A program made the position numbers and the translations under genes. Positions 1 to 7,013 of a DNA stretch of 64,000 bases are shown in pieces. This DNA is from Nocardioides sp. Root140 (GTDB lineage Bacteria > Actinomycetota > Actinomycetes > Propionibacteriales > Nocardioidaceae): assembly GCF_001426745.1 (NCBI RefSeq), contig NZ_LMFI01000001.1, positions 62,001 to 126,000 of the forward strand, in the 5' to 3' direction. The notes under the pieces are model-generated. The model made no database searches. It saw nothing but the letters and a program-made list of their open reading frames with translations, and was not told where the DNA came from. Within the stretch, counting starts at the first letter, position 1; each line of letters begins with the position of its first letter.

Positions 1-378
1 GTAGGAGAAGCCGCCCTCGCCGCGGGCCAGTTTGCCGAGGTACTTGGTCTTCAGCTCCTCGGAGCCGCCGATCTGCACCGGCAGCGACCCGAGCTTGTTC
101 ACTACCGGGATCAGGGAGGACGACATGCACGCCCGGGCGACTTCCTCGATCACGATCACAGTGGCCAGTGGATCTGCTCCCGCGCCCCCGTACACCTCGG
201 GCACGTGTGGAGCATGGAAATCCGAGGCCAGTAAGGCCTCCGCCGCCTCGTGGGGGTAGCGAGCCAACTCGTCCACCTCGGCAGCGAACGGCGCGATCTT
301 CGCATCACACATGGCGCGCACCGTCTCCTTGAGGGACTGATGCTCCTCGGACAATGCGTAGGTTGGGCTGGTCTTCAC
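1..378 (-). CDS. Acyl-CoA dehydrogenase, N-terminal part (gene runs off the left edge)
   Basis: About 126 N-terminal residues are visible. They start at a GTG (376-378) and read through the edge as an acyl-CoA dehydrogenase N-terminal helical domain: LSEEHQSLKETVRAM, then APHVPEVYGGAGADPLATV, then GSEELKTKYLGKLARGEGGF. This is the canonical ACAD order, with the GGAG loop and the 'Y-L-x-x-L-A-x-G' run before the flavin-binding strand. The family oxidises acyl-CoA thioesters with FAD and passes electrons to ETF in the cytosol; the substrate cannot be told from this piece. The start overlaps the stop of the upstream small gene (GTGA), so the two are probably translationally coupled. The catalytic Glu lies outside the window. 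Confidence 0.9.
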   Translation of the reverse strand, partial: MKTSPTYALSEEHQSLKETVRAMCDAKIAPFAAEVDELARYPHEAAEALLASDFHAPHVPEVYGGAGADPLATVIVIEEVARACMSSSLIPVVNKLGSLPVQIGGSEELKTKYLGKLARGEGGFSY

Positions 379-698
379 GGTGTGTCCCTTCGCGACTTGC
401 TTGGGTGGTGGGCGGGCGCCCGGCACCCGGCATCCGGCTCTCGTTGAACGGGAGGCCAGTGCCAGCCGGTTAACCGCATTACGGAACGGACGAATTCTTC
501 GGGCGAATCGAAGGACTCGCGCCGGCGACCGGACCGGGTCTCGTAGACCTCTCCGAGCCAGGGTTCATCGGCCGCGAATACGACCTTCCATCGGCGCATT
601 GGCCTGGGTCTCGATCCCGCCGCTTGAACCGAGGCGGTGTCGGTCGACGCCAGCTTCTGGATCAACGTCAACTGTTCGGTTCGCGAACCGGATGTCAT
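375..698 (-). CDS. Small protein upstream of the acyl-CoA dehydrogenase, unknown function
   Basis: A 107-residue protein starting at ATG 698 behind a good ribosome site (GAGGAG and AAGGA within 20 nt). The middle (about residues 33-80) has a compact pattern, WLGEVYETRSGRRRESF then SPEEFVRSVMRLTGW. It resembles a short actinobacterial module in which a W-x-G-x-V strand is followed by a basic turn and a helix. The C-terminal 25 residues are Pro/Arg-rich and look disordered. Its stop overlaps the dehydrogenase start by four bases, and a promoter-like sequence with a palindrome lies just upstream, so it is probably the first gene of that operon. No function is assigned; a regulator or assembly role is only a guess. 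Confidence 0.6.
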   Translation of the reverse strand: MTSGSRTEQLTLIQKLASTDTASVQAAGSRPRPMRRWKVVFAADEPWLGEVYETRSGRRRESFDSPEEFVRSVMRLTGWHWPPVQREPDAGCRAPAHHPSKSRRDTP

Positions 699-757
699 CG
701 GCGTCCTTCTCTCCTCGGCCCCGCGGGCGATGTCCCGCCTTTGCGGGAGCCATTGGG

Positions 758-808
758 AGCGTATGGAGTCTCGTGATTGATGTCAACCGTCTGGTAGGTT
801 GATCTACC
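758..808 (-). promoter_or_regulatory. Promoter with a palindromic operator for the acyl-CoA dehydrogenase operon
   Basis: On the minus strand a TTGACA box (781-786) is followed after exactly 17 bases by TACGCT (758-763), a good sigma-70-like pair about 60 bp before the start at 698. Directly upstream lies the inverted repeat GGTAG-6nt-CTACC (793-808), placed like an operator touching the -35 box. The binding protein is unknown; a TetR-type repressor would be usual for a dehydrogenase operon. Confidence 0.5.
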
Positions 809-1356
809 GACGGAAAGATTGGAGTCTGGGTGAGTGTCCGATCGCACCATCACCGACCACGCCGACGAGCAAGTGGGGGGCCCTTGAATATGCGCCACCA
901 TCGGTGGGCCCAGCTCGAATTCAAGGACCCGCGGAAACTCGCTGTTCGGGGTCGAGCGGGTGCCCAGTGCGACGACGGCATCCATGAGCTCTTGGCTCTC
1001 CGAGAGGGACATGGAACCGCCGACGCCGCGCGAGCGCGGCTACAAGACGAGGGCGTGGCCGGCTGGGCTCACTTCCACAGTCGCCCGACCGCGATTGCTG
1101 GCCACGACTTCGGTGTCGCCAGCGGCTCTATCGGGGCAGTATTCGCTGACACGGTCGCGCGACCGCAGAAGTTGGCCATCGAGAGGCAGATGCCGATCGG
1201 TGACATCCGCTCGCGACGACGCGAAGATCGACCTGATCACTACGAGTTCCTCGGACCCGCCGCAAACGCCGCCGAAGGCAATCCAGATGCCCTTGAATGG
1301 AAAGGCGGTCTCTTCATGGCACTGTGCGAATTTCGGTGGCACGACCAAGAGGCCCC
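809..1356. other. Intergenic region without a supportable gene
   Basis: This stretch between the divergent dehydrogenase and B12 operons holds open frames on both strands, but none has a convincing ribosome site, domain or codon pattern. On the minus strand one frame stays open from 1348 to 695 apart from a single TAG at 1040-1042, which could be a decayed gene or chance in GC-rich DNA. I looked for a cobalamin riboswitch before the B12 genes and could not identify its conserved B12-box. Confidence 0.4.
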
Positions 1357-3057
1357 GTGATTTGGAAACGGCCGATCCCTCTCATCGGTGACCGGACCTC
1401 GGCGGCCGAGCGTGCCGCCGAGGTCAGGGGCTGGGCGTTCCCGAGCACGTCCAAGGATGCGTTCTACGACCTCGTTGCCGCCCGCCGGGATATTCGCCGC
1501 TATCGTCCAGACCCGGTCGACTCCGAGACTCTCAACCGAGTTCTCGCTGCCGCCCACGCGGCCCCATCGGTGGGGCAAAGTCAGCCCTGGCGGTTCATCG
1601 TCGTCTCTGAGCCGGAGGCTCGGGAGCGGGCTGCTCGGATGGCCGACGAGCAGCGGCTTCGACAGGCGCGGCAATTGGAGCCAGATGCGGCGCGACGGCT
1701 GCTCGACTTGCAGCTCGAAGGCATCCGGGAGGCGCCGTTGGGGGTGGTCGTCGCCTGCGACAGACGTACGCCGTCCGGGGGAGTCCTCGGCAGGGCGACC
1801 TTCCCGGATGCGGATCTGTGGTCGTGTGCGTGCGCCATAGAGAACCTGTGGCTGGCCGCGCGGGCTGAGGGTCTGGGCGTCGGCTGGGTCACCCTGTTCG
1901 ACCCGCAGCAGTTGGAGGATCTCGTCGGCGTGCCTGACGGTGTGGTCACCCTCGGCTGGTTGTGTCTCGGCTGGCCCGACGAACGACCACCGGCTCCGGG
2001 CTTGGAGCGGGCCGGCTGGTCACGTCGACAGCCGGTCAGCGAGGTGGTCGTCGCCGAGCGTTGGAGCGAGACGACGCAGGCGCCGCTCTCGCACCTGCGT
2101 GCACCACCCATCCATGCTGTCGTCCAAGCTCGTGACGATGCCGACGTCCTCCTCACGCCGCCTGGCTCGCTCGGCCTGTTAGACCGCTACGTCGACCGCG
2201 TTGCCGCTGCCTCGGGCCGGAGTCCAGGCGCCCCCCCGACCGGAGCGCTGCTGCTGGTAGGGGGCCGACACCGGGTGGCCGCTCATGGGGTTTCGGCCTT
2301 TTCGGATTCGCTGACAGATGACGTACTGGCCGCGAGTGCGGTCGGGGAGTCGGCCGGTTCCGCCGCGGCCACTGCAGTCGGCCTGGACTTTCGCGCGGTG
2401 GACGCAGGGACGGCGTCGGGCGACCTGGTCACGACCGATGCCTTGTCGGTGGCAGACGTGCGGGACCTGATCGAGTGGGGTCGGAGGATCGGAGTGGCCA
2501 CCGGTCGGAAGCATGTGCTCCTCGCTCTGGGGGAGGTCGGCATAGGCAACACCACGGTGGCGGCCGCGTTGACTGCGACGCTACTAGGGCTGCCCGCGGC
2601 CGAGGTCGTGGGGCTCGGAGCGGGGGCTGATTCCGCCATGCTGCAGCGCAAGGTCGAGGTCGTGGAGGCCGCCCTGGCTAGAGTGACGGCAGCCCGAGGC
2701 CCTGGCCAGCTTCTGCCTCAAGAAGCACTCGCCTTCCTGGGTGGGCCGGAGTTCTGCGTCCTGGCGGGCGCCGTGCTGGGAGCGGCATCGGTCGGTGCCG
2801 TCATCGTTCTCGACGGTCTAGCCACGAGTGTCGCCGCACTGGTTGCGGTCCGGATCGAGCCGGGCGCAGCGGCATACCTGGTTGCCGGTCAGCGCAGCCG
2901 GGAGCGGGCCCATGCCTCGGTGTTGGTACACCTCGGGCTCGAACCCTTGCTGGATCTGCGACTGCGATCCGGTGAAGGTGTAGGGGCCGCGCTGGCCACG
3001 GGCATGCTGATCAGCGGAGTTAAGCTGCGAGAAGGGATCGGCCGGACGGCGCCATGA
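1357..3057 (+). CDS. BluB-CobT fusion: 5,6-dimethylbenzimidazole synthase and nicotinate-nucleotide:DMB phosphoribosyltransferase
   Basis: A 566-residue two-domain protein. Residues ~33-235 are a BluB nitroreductase-fold domain (AARRDIRRYRPDPVD, AAHAAPSVGQSQPWRF, EGLGVGWVTLF), the family that breaks down reduced FMN with O2 to make dimethylbenzimidazole. Residues ~255-560 are CobT, which joins DMB to nicotinate mononucleotide to give alpha-ribazole phosphate: GEVGIGNTT near 397, LDGLATSVAAL, and SGEGVGAAL near 539 with the catalytic Glu. The usual 'GDHGV' motif reads GRHRVAAHGVSAF, a possible variation in the substrate loop. I prefer the GTG at 1357, six bases after AAGAGG; an ATG at 1297 is also in frame. 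The gene overlaps the phosphatase gene by ATGA. Both steps of lower-ligand synthesis are thus on one polypeptide. Confidence 0.9.
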   Translation: MIWKRPIPLIGDRTSAAERAAEVRGWAFPSTSKDAFYDLVAARRDIRRYRPDPVDSETLNRVLAAAHAAPSVGQSQPWRFIVVSEPEARERAARMADEQRLRQARQLEPDAARRLLDLQLEGIREAPLGVVVACDRRTPSGGVLGRATFPDADLWSCACAIENLWLAARAEGLGVGWVTLFDPQQLEDLVGVPDGVVTLGWLCLGWPDERPPAPGLERAGWSRRQPVSEVVVAERWSETTQAPLSHLRAPPIHAVVQARDDADVLLTPPGSLGLLDRYVDRVAAASGRSPGAPPTGALLLVGGRHRVAAHGVSAFSDSLTDDVLAASAVGESAGSAAATAVGLDFRAVDAGTASGDLVTTDALSVADVRDLIEWGRRIGVATGRKHVLLALGEVGIGNTTVAAALTATLLGLPAAEVVGLGAGADSAMLQRKVEVVEAALARVTAARGPGQLLPQEALAFLGGPEFCVLAGAVLGAASVGAVIVLDGLATSVAALVAVRIEPGAAAYLVAGQRSRERAHASVLVHLGLEPLLDLRLRSGEGVGAALATGMLISGVKLREGIGRTAP

Positions 3058-3554
3058 CCGAGTTGCTTGTGGTCCGGCATGGACAGTCGACTTGGAATGT
3101 AGCCGGCCGTATCCAGGGACAGACTGCGTCTCCGAAGCTCACCGACCTTGGTCGCCGCCAAGCTGCCGGGGTGGCTGCTCGGCTGCTCGGCCACGGACCG
3201 AGGAAGCTGCTCACGTCCGACCTCGTGCGCGCGTGGCAGTCGGCCGAGATTATCGGGGGCGCGCTGGGACTCGAGCCGCTGTCAGACCCACGCCTGCGGG
3301 AACGTCACTACGGGATCTGGCAGGGGCGGAATGCTGACGCTGCCAGACAGGCATCACTTTCCTTGGCCGACCATCAGCGGCTCCCGGGAGGTGAGTCGGT
3401 GAGTGACTTACGCCAACGCTGGCTGGCTGTCGCTGCCGAGTTACGCGGGACGCCGGGCCCGGTTGTGCTTGTCACCCACGGCAACATCATCGCAGAACTT
3501 GCCGGGGATTCCGTACCGGGAAATGGTTCGGTCACGCGGATTTCGCTCGTGTAG
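3054..3554 (+). CDS. Histidine phosphatase, probable alpha-ribazole-5'-phosphate phosphatase (CobC-like)
   Basis: A 166-residue histidine-phosphatase-superfamily protein. It has the N-terminal LLVVRHGQSTWN motif with the phospho-accepting His, the LTSDLVRAWQSAEII segment, the RERHYGIWQG motif with its acid, and the second His in VTHGNII near the C-terminus. The superfamily also includes phosphoglycerate mutases. The four-base overlap with bluB-cobT makes removal of the phosphate from alpha-ribazole phosphate the best role, giving the free nucleoside used in cobalamin assembly. Its size is slightly short for the family but all catalytic motifs are present. Confidence 0.8.
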   Translation: MTELLVVRHGQSTWNVAGRIQGQTASPKLTDLGRRQAAGVAARLLGHGPRKLLTSDLVRAWQSAEIIGGALGLEPLSDPRLRERHYGIWQGRNADAARQASLSLADHQRLPGGESVSDLRQRWLAVAAELRGTPGPVVLVTHGNIIAELAGDSVPGNGSVTRISLV

Positions 3555-3732
3555 TTTGGGCACAATTGAGTACGGGTGGTCCAAAGGCGAATCTCAGCGC
3601 GGGCAGCCCCGTTTCGTCACGAGGTTAGTCGGCGCGTCGACCAAAGTAGGAGCGTACTCAAAGGAGGGCTGGAGGAGCGGGCGATCGAGATGACCGCCGG
3701 GTGTGCCGAAGTTCGATTGCCCAGGTCAGGGA

Positions 3733-3766
3733 GCAGTGGTTTTCTTCACTGCGGTCAACATCCGCA
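3733..3766 (+). repeat. Att-like direct repeat, copy A
   Basis: This 34-bp unit begins with the inverted repeat GCAGTG-8nt-CACTGC and continues with GGTCAACATCCGCA. Copies B and C are identical to it and copy D differs at two positions in the spacer. A short symmetrical core next to gene-derived sequence is what a tyrosine- or serine-recombinase crossover site looks like. Similarity extends on both sides, from about 3690 to 3950 against copy B. Confidence 0.75.
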
Positions 3767-3829
3767 TTCAGACCGCGGCAGGCCCCTATGCACCTAGGGA
3801 AGCTGGACAGTCGGGAGCGATCAACTTCG

Positions 3830-4078
3830 TCGAGAATTCTTCTTGGGACGGCCAGACCACTGACTACGCGCGAAGCGCTGATCCCGTTGTGATGCCAGTC
3901 CTGGTGCCGCAACTTGGGGTTTAGACCTGTCACCTGAACCTGCAGCAGACCCACTTCGAGAGTTCCTCTTGGGACGGCGGACCAGAGACGATGCGTGAAG
4001 CGCTGATCCCGGTGAGATGCCAGGTCCTCGTGCCGCAAACTGGGGGTGACCTGTCGCCGGATCCTGCTGCGGACCCCT
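3830..4078 (+). repeat. Tandem ~122-bp repeat with an inverted-repeat end, left side of block 1
   Basis: Two diverged copies lie head to tail (about 3834-3955 and 3956-4077). Each starts near TTCTTGGGACGG or CTCTTGGGACGG, passes through GAAGCGCTGATCCCG and ends with CCTGTCACC or CCTGTCGCC followed by a CTGC-rich tail. The tails (3926-3952 and 4050-4077) are near reverse complements of 6595-6622 at the other side of the block. A third copy of the unit lies at about 6800-6924. No protein is encoded. Confidence 0.65.
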
Positions 4079-4205
4079 GGGTGAACCCCAACGCTGCCTT
4101 CCGCGAGATGCTTTGAGCATTCGACAGACAGCGGCCGTGACATCGCCATACGGTCCTCCAATGAGCCCGCTCACCGTGTAGCGGGCCGCAACATGGGGAC
4201 AGTTC

Positions 4206-4943
4206 ATGCGCCTTCGCTCTCTAGCCGCAACAATCGTCATCGCACTTACCCTCGGGGGCGCGGTCGCCGTGTCGCCCAGTTCGCCCGCAGCGGCCGCCGA
4301 CGACGGCCCCTTTGACGTCTACGCCCTGAAGTCGCCAGGCCTCGCCATCAACAGCGGTTCTTGCCGCTACGTCAGCGTCACGGCGCGTACGAACGCGGAC
4401 ACCTCCTACATTGATGACGTCGACGCCGAGGTCGACATCTGGAATGGCAACGCCTACCTCGGCTCCGTCAGCCTCTACCCAGTCAGTGGGAACCCGACCG
4501 TCCTCGCTGGGAGGTACTTCTACTGCCCGTATGAGGGCGTTGGCGTCATGAGGCTAGGTCGGTCGCAAGTCTCGTACTACGACTACGACTACAACAGCGG
4601 CGACTTCATCGACACCAGTAGCGGCCGGCTCGACATCCGCCAAGCAACGAGGTCCACGCTCGACGTCCAGCGCACTGGCCAGCTACGGAGGTTCACTGCG
4701 AAGCCGCGCTTCTTTTCTGCTGGCGATGACGCGTGGCACCGTTTTCCAAAGGGAACATCGATCCGTCTCCAGCGCCGGGCGGCGAACGGCGCTGGCGTGT
4801 GGCGCGTCGTAAAGTCTGAGCGCGTGGACCGAACAGGCAAGGTAGTAATCGCCGTCCGCCCCTCGAAAAGATTCCAGTACCGAGTTATTCATCCGGGGAC
4901 GAAGAACTCGCGCCCGATGGCAAGTCGCGTCCGGACGAGTTGA
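4206..4943 (+). CDS. Secreted protein of unknown function (block 1 cargo)
   Basis: A 245-residue protein with a clear Sec signal peptide: MRLRS, then a hydrophobic run, and an Ala-rich cleavage site near residues 29-31 (SPAAAADD). The mature part is beta-rich, with two cysteines near 48 and 103, a Tyr/Asp patch (YYDYDYNSGDF, ~125-135), and a C-terminal segment (~150-240) patterned like the beta-sandwich repeats of actinobacterial surface proteins: STLDVQRTGQLRRF, then SIRLQRRAANGAGVWRVV, then KVVIAVRPSKRFQYRV. GGGGACA upstream of the ATG could serve as ribosome site. It lies alone between the tandem repeats and the convergent VOC/nitroreductase operon. I do not recognise a family with a known function. 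Confidence 0.65.
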   Translation: MRLRSLAATIVIALTLGGAVAVSPSSPAAAADDGPFDVYALKSPGLAINSGSCRYVSVTARTNADTSYIDDVDAEVDIWNGNAYLGSVSLYPVSGNPTVLAGRYFYCPYEGVGVMRLGRSQVSYYDYDYNSGDFIDTSSGRLDIRQATRSTLDVQRTGQLRRFTAKPRFFSAGDDAWHRFPKGTSIRLQRRAANGAGVWRVVKSERVDRTGKVVIAVRPSKRFQYRVIHPGTKNSRPMASRVRTS

Positions 4944-5237
4944 CGCTGCAACGAGAACGGCTCCGAGGTTGGCGGAGGCAGCGCTTCACTTCACGAGACC
5001 GCAAGGGACTGCTGCACGATCTGGTGCCGACCAAGCGCAGCGCGTGACGCTGGCGCGGCCAACTTTGGCGAGTGACCGTGCACACCCCCTTTGCAACCTT
5101 GGCGGGCGAGAACAGCCCGGGAGGTGCAGGCGTCTCCTATTCACCTAAGCCGCACGGCGCGGGGGAGCGATCAATCGGGCACAAGATACCTCTGCGGTCT
5201 TCACTCCTGGCCGTGGGTCAGACGACGTGCTCGCGCT
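4944..5237. other. Intergenic, no feature recognised
   Basis: This stretch lies between the convergent secreted-protein and VOC genes. It has no coding pattern I trust, no tRNA-like fold and no copy of the island repeats. Confidence 0.4.
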
Positions 5238-5735
5238 TCACAGCACCTTGGTGCCGTACATCTCTCCGAGCGGATCGGCGATGAGTTCGAGCCGCGCGCC
5301 GTTCGGGTCTCGGAAGTAGATCGAAGTGCCGCTCTCGCTCAGGTACTCCACCCCGGCGTCGTCGAGTTTCTGCTTGAGGTGGTTCCACCTCAACGGTTCC
5401 ACGGAGATCGCGATGTGGTGGAGTCCGCCGAGCACCTCGTCATATGGGCCGACTTCCAACCCGGGGAAGTCGAAGAACGCAAGTAGGTTGCCGTGGCCGA
5501 TGTCGAAGAAGAAGTGGTTCGAGCCCTGGTAGTCGCGGTTCTCGAAGATCTCGGTCAACGGGAACTCCAGCAGCTCCTGGTAGAACCGGACGGTTTCCTC
5601 AACGTCGCGGGCTACCAGGGCGAAATGGTGGAGCCCCCGGGCGCTGGACGCCGGCCGGCTCGGCTCCGGCTGCAGGTACGTCGCCCGAATACGCTCGCGT
5701 TCGGCATCGATGGCCGCGAGGTCGATCTCCGTCAT
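5238..5735 (-). CDS. VOC-family (glyoxalase/extradiol dioxygenase fold) protein
   Basis: A 165-residue protein with two beta-alpha-beta-beta-beta modules of the vicinal oxygen chelate fold: GLHHFALVARDVEETVRFYQ (~35-55) and GLHHIAISVEPLRWNHLKQK (~105-125). It ends in TSIYFRDPNGARLELI. The His after 'GLH' in each module and the Glu of RLELI are the usual metal ligands. The family covers dioxygenases, glyoxalases and thiol-transfer resistance enzymes; the substrate cannot be read from the sequence. I start it at ATG 5735; a start at 5765 would overlap the nitroreductase gene. It lies 10 bp after the nitroreductase, so the two are co-transcribed and probably act on the same aromatic or electrophilic compound. 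Confidence 0.8.
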   Translation of the reverse strand: MTEIDLAAIDAERERIRATYLQPEPSRPASSARGLHHFALVARDVEETVRFYQELLEFPLTEIFENRDYQGSNHFFFDIGHGNLLAFFDFPGLEVGPYDEVLGGLHHIAISVEPLRWNHLKQKLDDAGVEYLSESGTSIYFRDPNGARLELIADPLGEMYGTKVL

Positions 5736-5745
5736 GGGCTCCAGA

Positions 5746-6411
5746 CTACGGGCGGAGCGGGCCACCGTCCCAGTGCTCGAGGTGGGTCAATTGGTCCATC
5801 CCGACCCTGGTGAGGCGCGTGAGCTGCTTGACCGGCTTTCCCAGGGGTACGACGGCCGCGACGGCGTACGCGTCCGGGACGCCGAGCAGCCGCTTCAGCG
5901 CCGGCTCCTCGGCGACGGCCATGGTGGTGATCGTGCCACCGAACCCCTCGTTGCGTGCGGCCAAGAGGAGGTTCCACACCAGTGGGTAGACCGACGCGCC
6001 GCCCACGATGCCAACCCGATCGAGGTTCTGGTCGAGTGCCGCGACGACGCGCAGGTCGACGCAGACGACGAGAATCACCGGTGCCGTGCGGATCGGGTCG
6101 GTGACCGATGTGGGGACGCGGGTCTTCGCCACCTGCTCGTCGGTGATCGCGCTGGGTGTGTAGGCGCTCCATGGCGCCTCGCCCGCGGCCCGCTGCGCGT
6201 GGTACCGCCGTGCGCCCGGTCCGGTGATCTCGACCAGCCGCTCGCGCGTCACCTGGTCGCGGACCACCACGATCTGGGTGCCTTGGCGGTTGCCGCCGCT
6301 CGGGGCAAAGCGGGCGTTGTCGAGGATCGTGTGGAGCACGGCGTCGGACAGCGGGTCGTCGGTGAAGTCACGCACAGCCGCGGTTGTGCGCATCACGTCG
6401 TACAGCTCCAT
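5746..6411 (-). CDS. Nitroreductase-family FMN oxidoreductase
   Basis: A 221-residue nitroreductase-fold protein starting at ATG 6411. It shows the N-terminal FMN-phosphate motif (MRTTAAVRDFTDDPLSD), the ARFAPSGGNRQGTQ loop, the central LVWNLLLAARNEGFGGT segment and the VPLGKPVK end. The family reduces nitro compounds, quinones or enones with NAD(P)H and FMN. A 10-bp gap to the VOC gene marks an operon. This is a different branch from the BluB domain at 1.4-2 kb, so it is not a duplicate. Codon use is host-like, unlike that of block 3. Confidence 0.82.
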   Translation of the reverse strand: MELYDVMRTTAAVRDFTDDPLSDAVLHTILDNARFAPSGGNRQGTQIVVVRDQVTRERLVEITGPGARRYHAQRAAGEAPWSAYTPSAITDEQVAKTRVPTSVTDPIRTAPVILVVCVDLRVVAALDQNLDRVGIVGGASVYPLVWNLLLAARNEGFGGTITTMAVAEEPALKRLLGVPDAYAVAAVVPLGKPVKQLTRLTRVGMDQLTHLEHWDGGPLRP

Positions 6412-6594
6412 GGGCCCCCACGTTAACGACGGCATCGATTCCGAGCCACCCGCTCGCCTCAAGACTGCTCGCGGCCACCGGGTTGCGACCTTCGTGCCCG
6501 GACCTCGGCGCCCGCTGCTCGCTCGCGGTGGAATGACTGTGAGGATCGCGGACAGCGAGTGCGCATCCTTGTTGCCTGATCGCCGCCTGCCACC

Positions 6595-6622
6595 GGGGTC
6601 TGCTGCATAATCTGGTGACAGG
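6595..6622. repeat. Inverted repeat, right end of block 1
   Basis: GGGGTCTGCTGC (6595 on) followed by a TCTGGTGACAGG end is, with a few mismatches, the reverse complement of the segments at 3926-3952, 4050-4077 and 6897-6924. It is also nearly the same as 9994-10020 at the right end of block 2. It faces the left-end copies across each cargo block, as terminal inverted repeats of a mobile unit would. Confidence 0.6.
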
Positions 6623-6704
6623 ATGACGTGAGTCCGAGGTCCCCGACAGCCGGCGACCGAGATAACCGCCGGGTGCGCCGAAGTTCGTTTGCCCAGGTCA
6701 GGAC

Positions 6705-6738
6705 GCAGTGGTTTTCTTCACTGCGGTCAACATCCGCA
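6705..6738 (+). repeat. Att-like direct repeat, copy B
   Basis: This is identical over 34 bp to copies A and C. It separates block 1 from block 2. The preceding ~50 bp (ACCGCCGGGTG, GCCGAAG, CCCAGGTCA) also match the sequence before copies A and C. Confidence 0.75.
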
Positions 6739-7013
6739 TTCTGACCGCATGATGCCCTATTCCCCTAGGGAAGCAGGACAGCCCGGAGCGATCAACATCG
6801 TCAAGAATTCTTCTTGGGACGGCCAGACCCCTGACTACGCGCGAAGCGCTGATCCCGTTGTGATGCCAGTTCGCGGTGCCGCAACTTGGGGTTAGACCTG
6901 TCACCGGATCCTGCAGCAGACCCCAGATCGTGTAGCAGAACCTCCCGGTCTCGGCCAGGTGAGCGTTTGGCTCAACCATGTGCATCTAGATTCCGGCTGA
7001 CTTCTACGCCTAT
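6739..7013 (+). repeat. Repeat flank of copy B with inverted repeat, left end of block 2
   Basis: Positions ~6739-6924 closely match 3767-3952 after copy A, including CTTCTTGGGACGGCCAGAC, GAAGCGCTGATCCCGTTG and the terminal inverted-repeat segment at 6897-6924. After that the two diverge. Open frames here are only those shared by the repeat. No gene is supported between 6412 and 7013. Confidence 0.6.

Noticed and set aside
1000..1356. Cobalamin riboswitch before bluB-cobT
   Set aside because: A GCCACTG-like or full B12-box pattern is not found. TGGCACTG at about 1317 stands alone without the surrounding core.
830..1391. Two plus-strand open frames upstream of bluB-cobT
   Set aside because: Basic, low-complexity translations without ribosome sites that overlap each other. 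Neither resembles a protein family.
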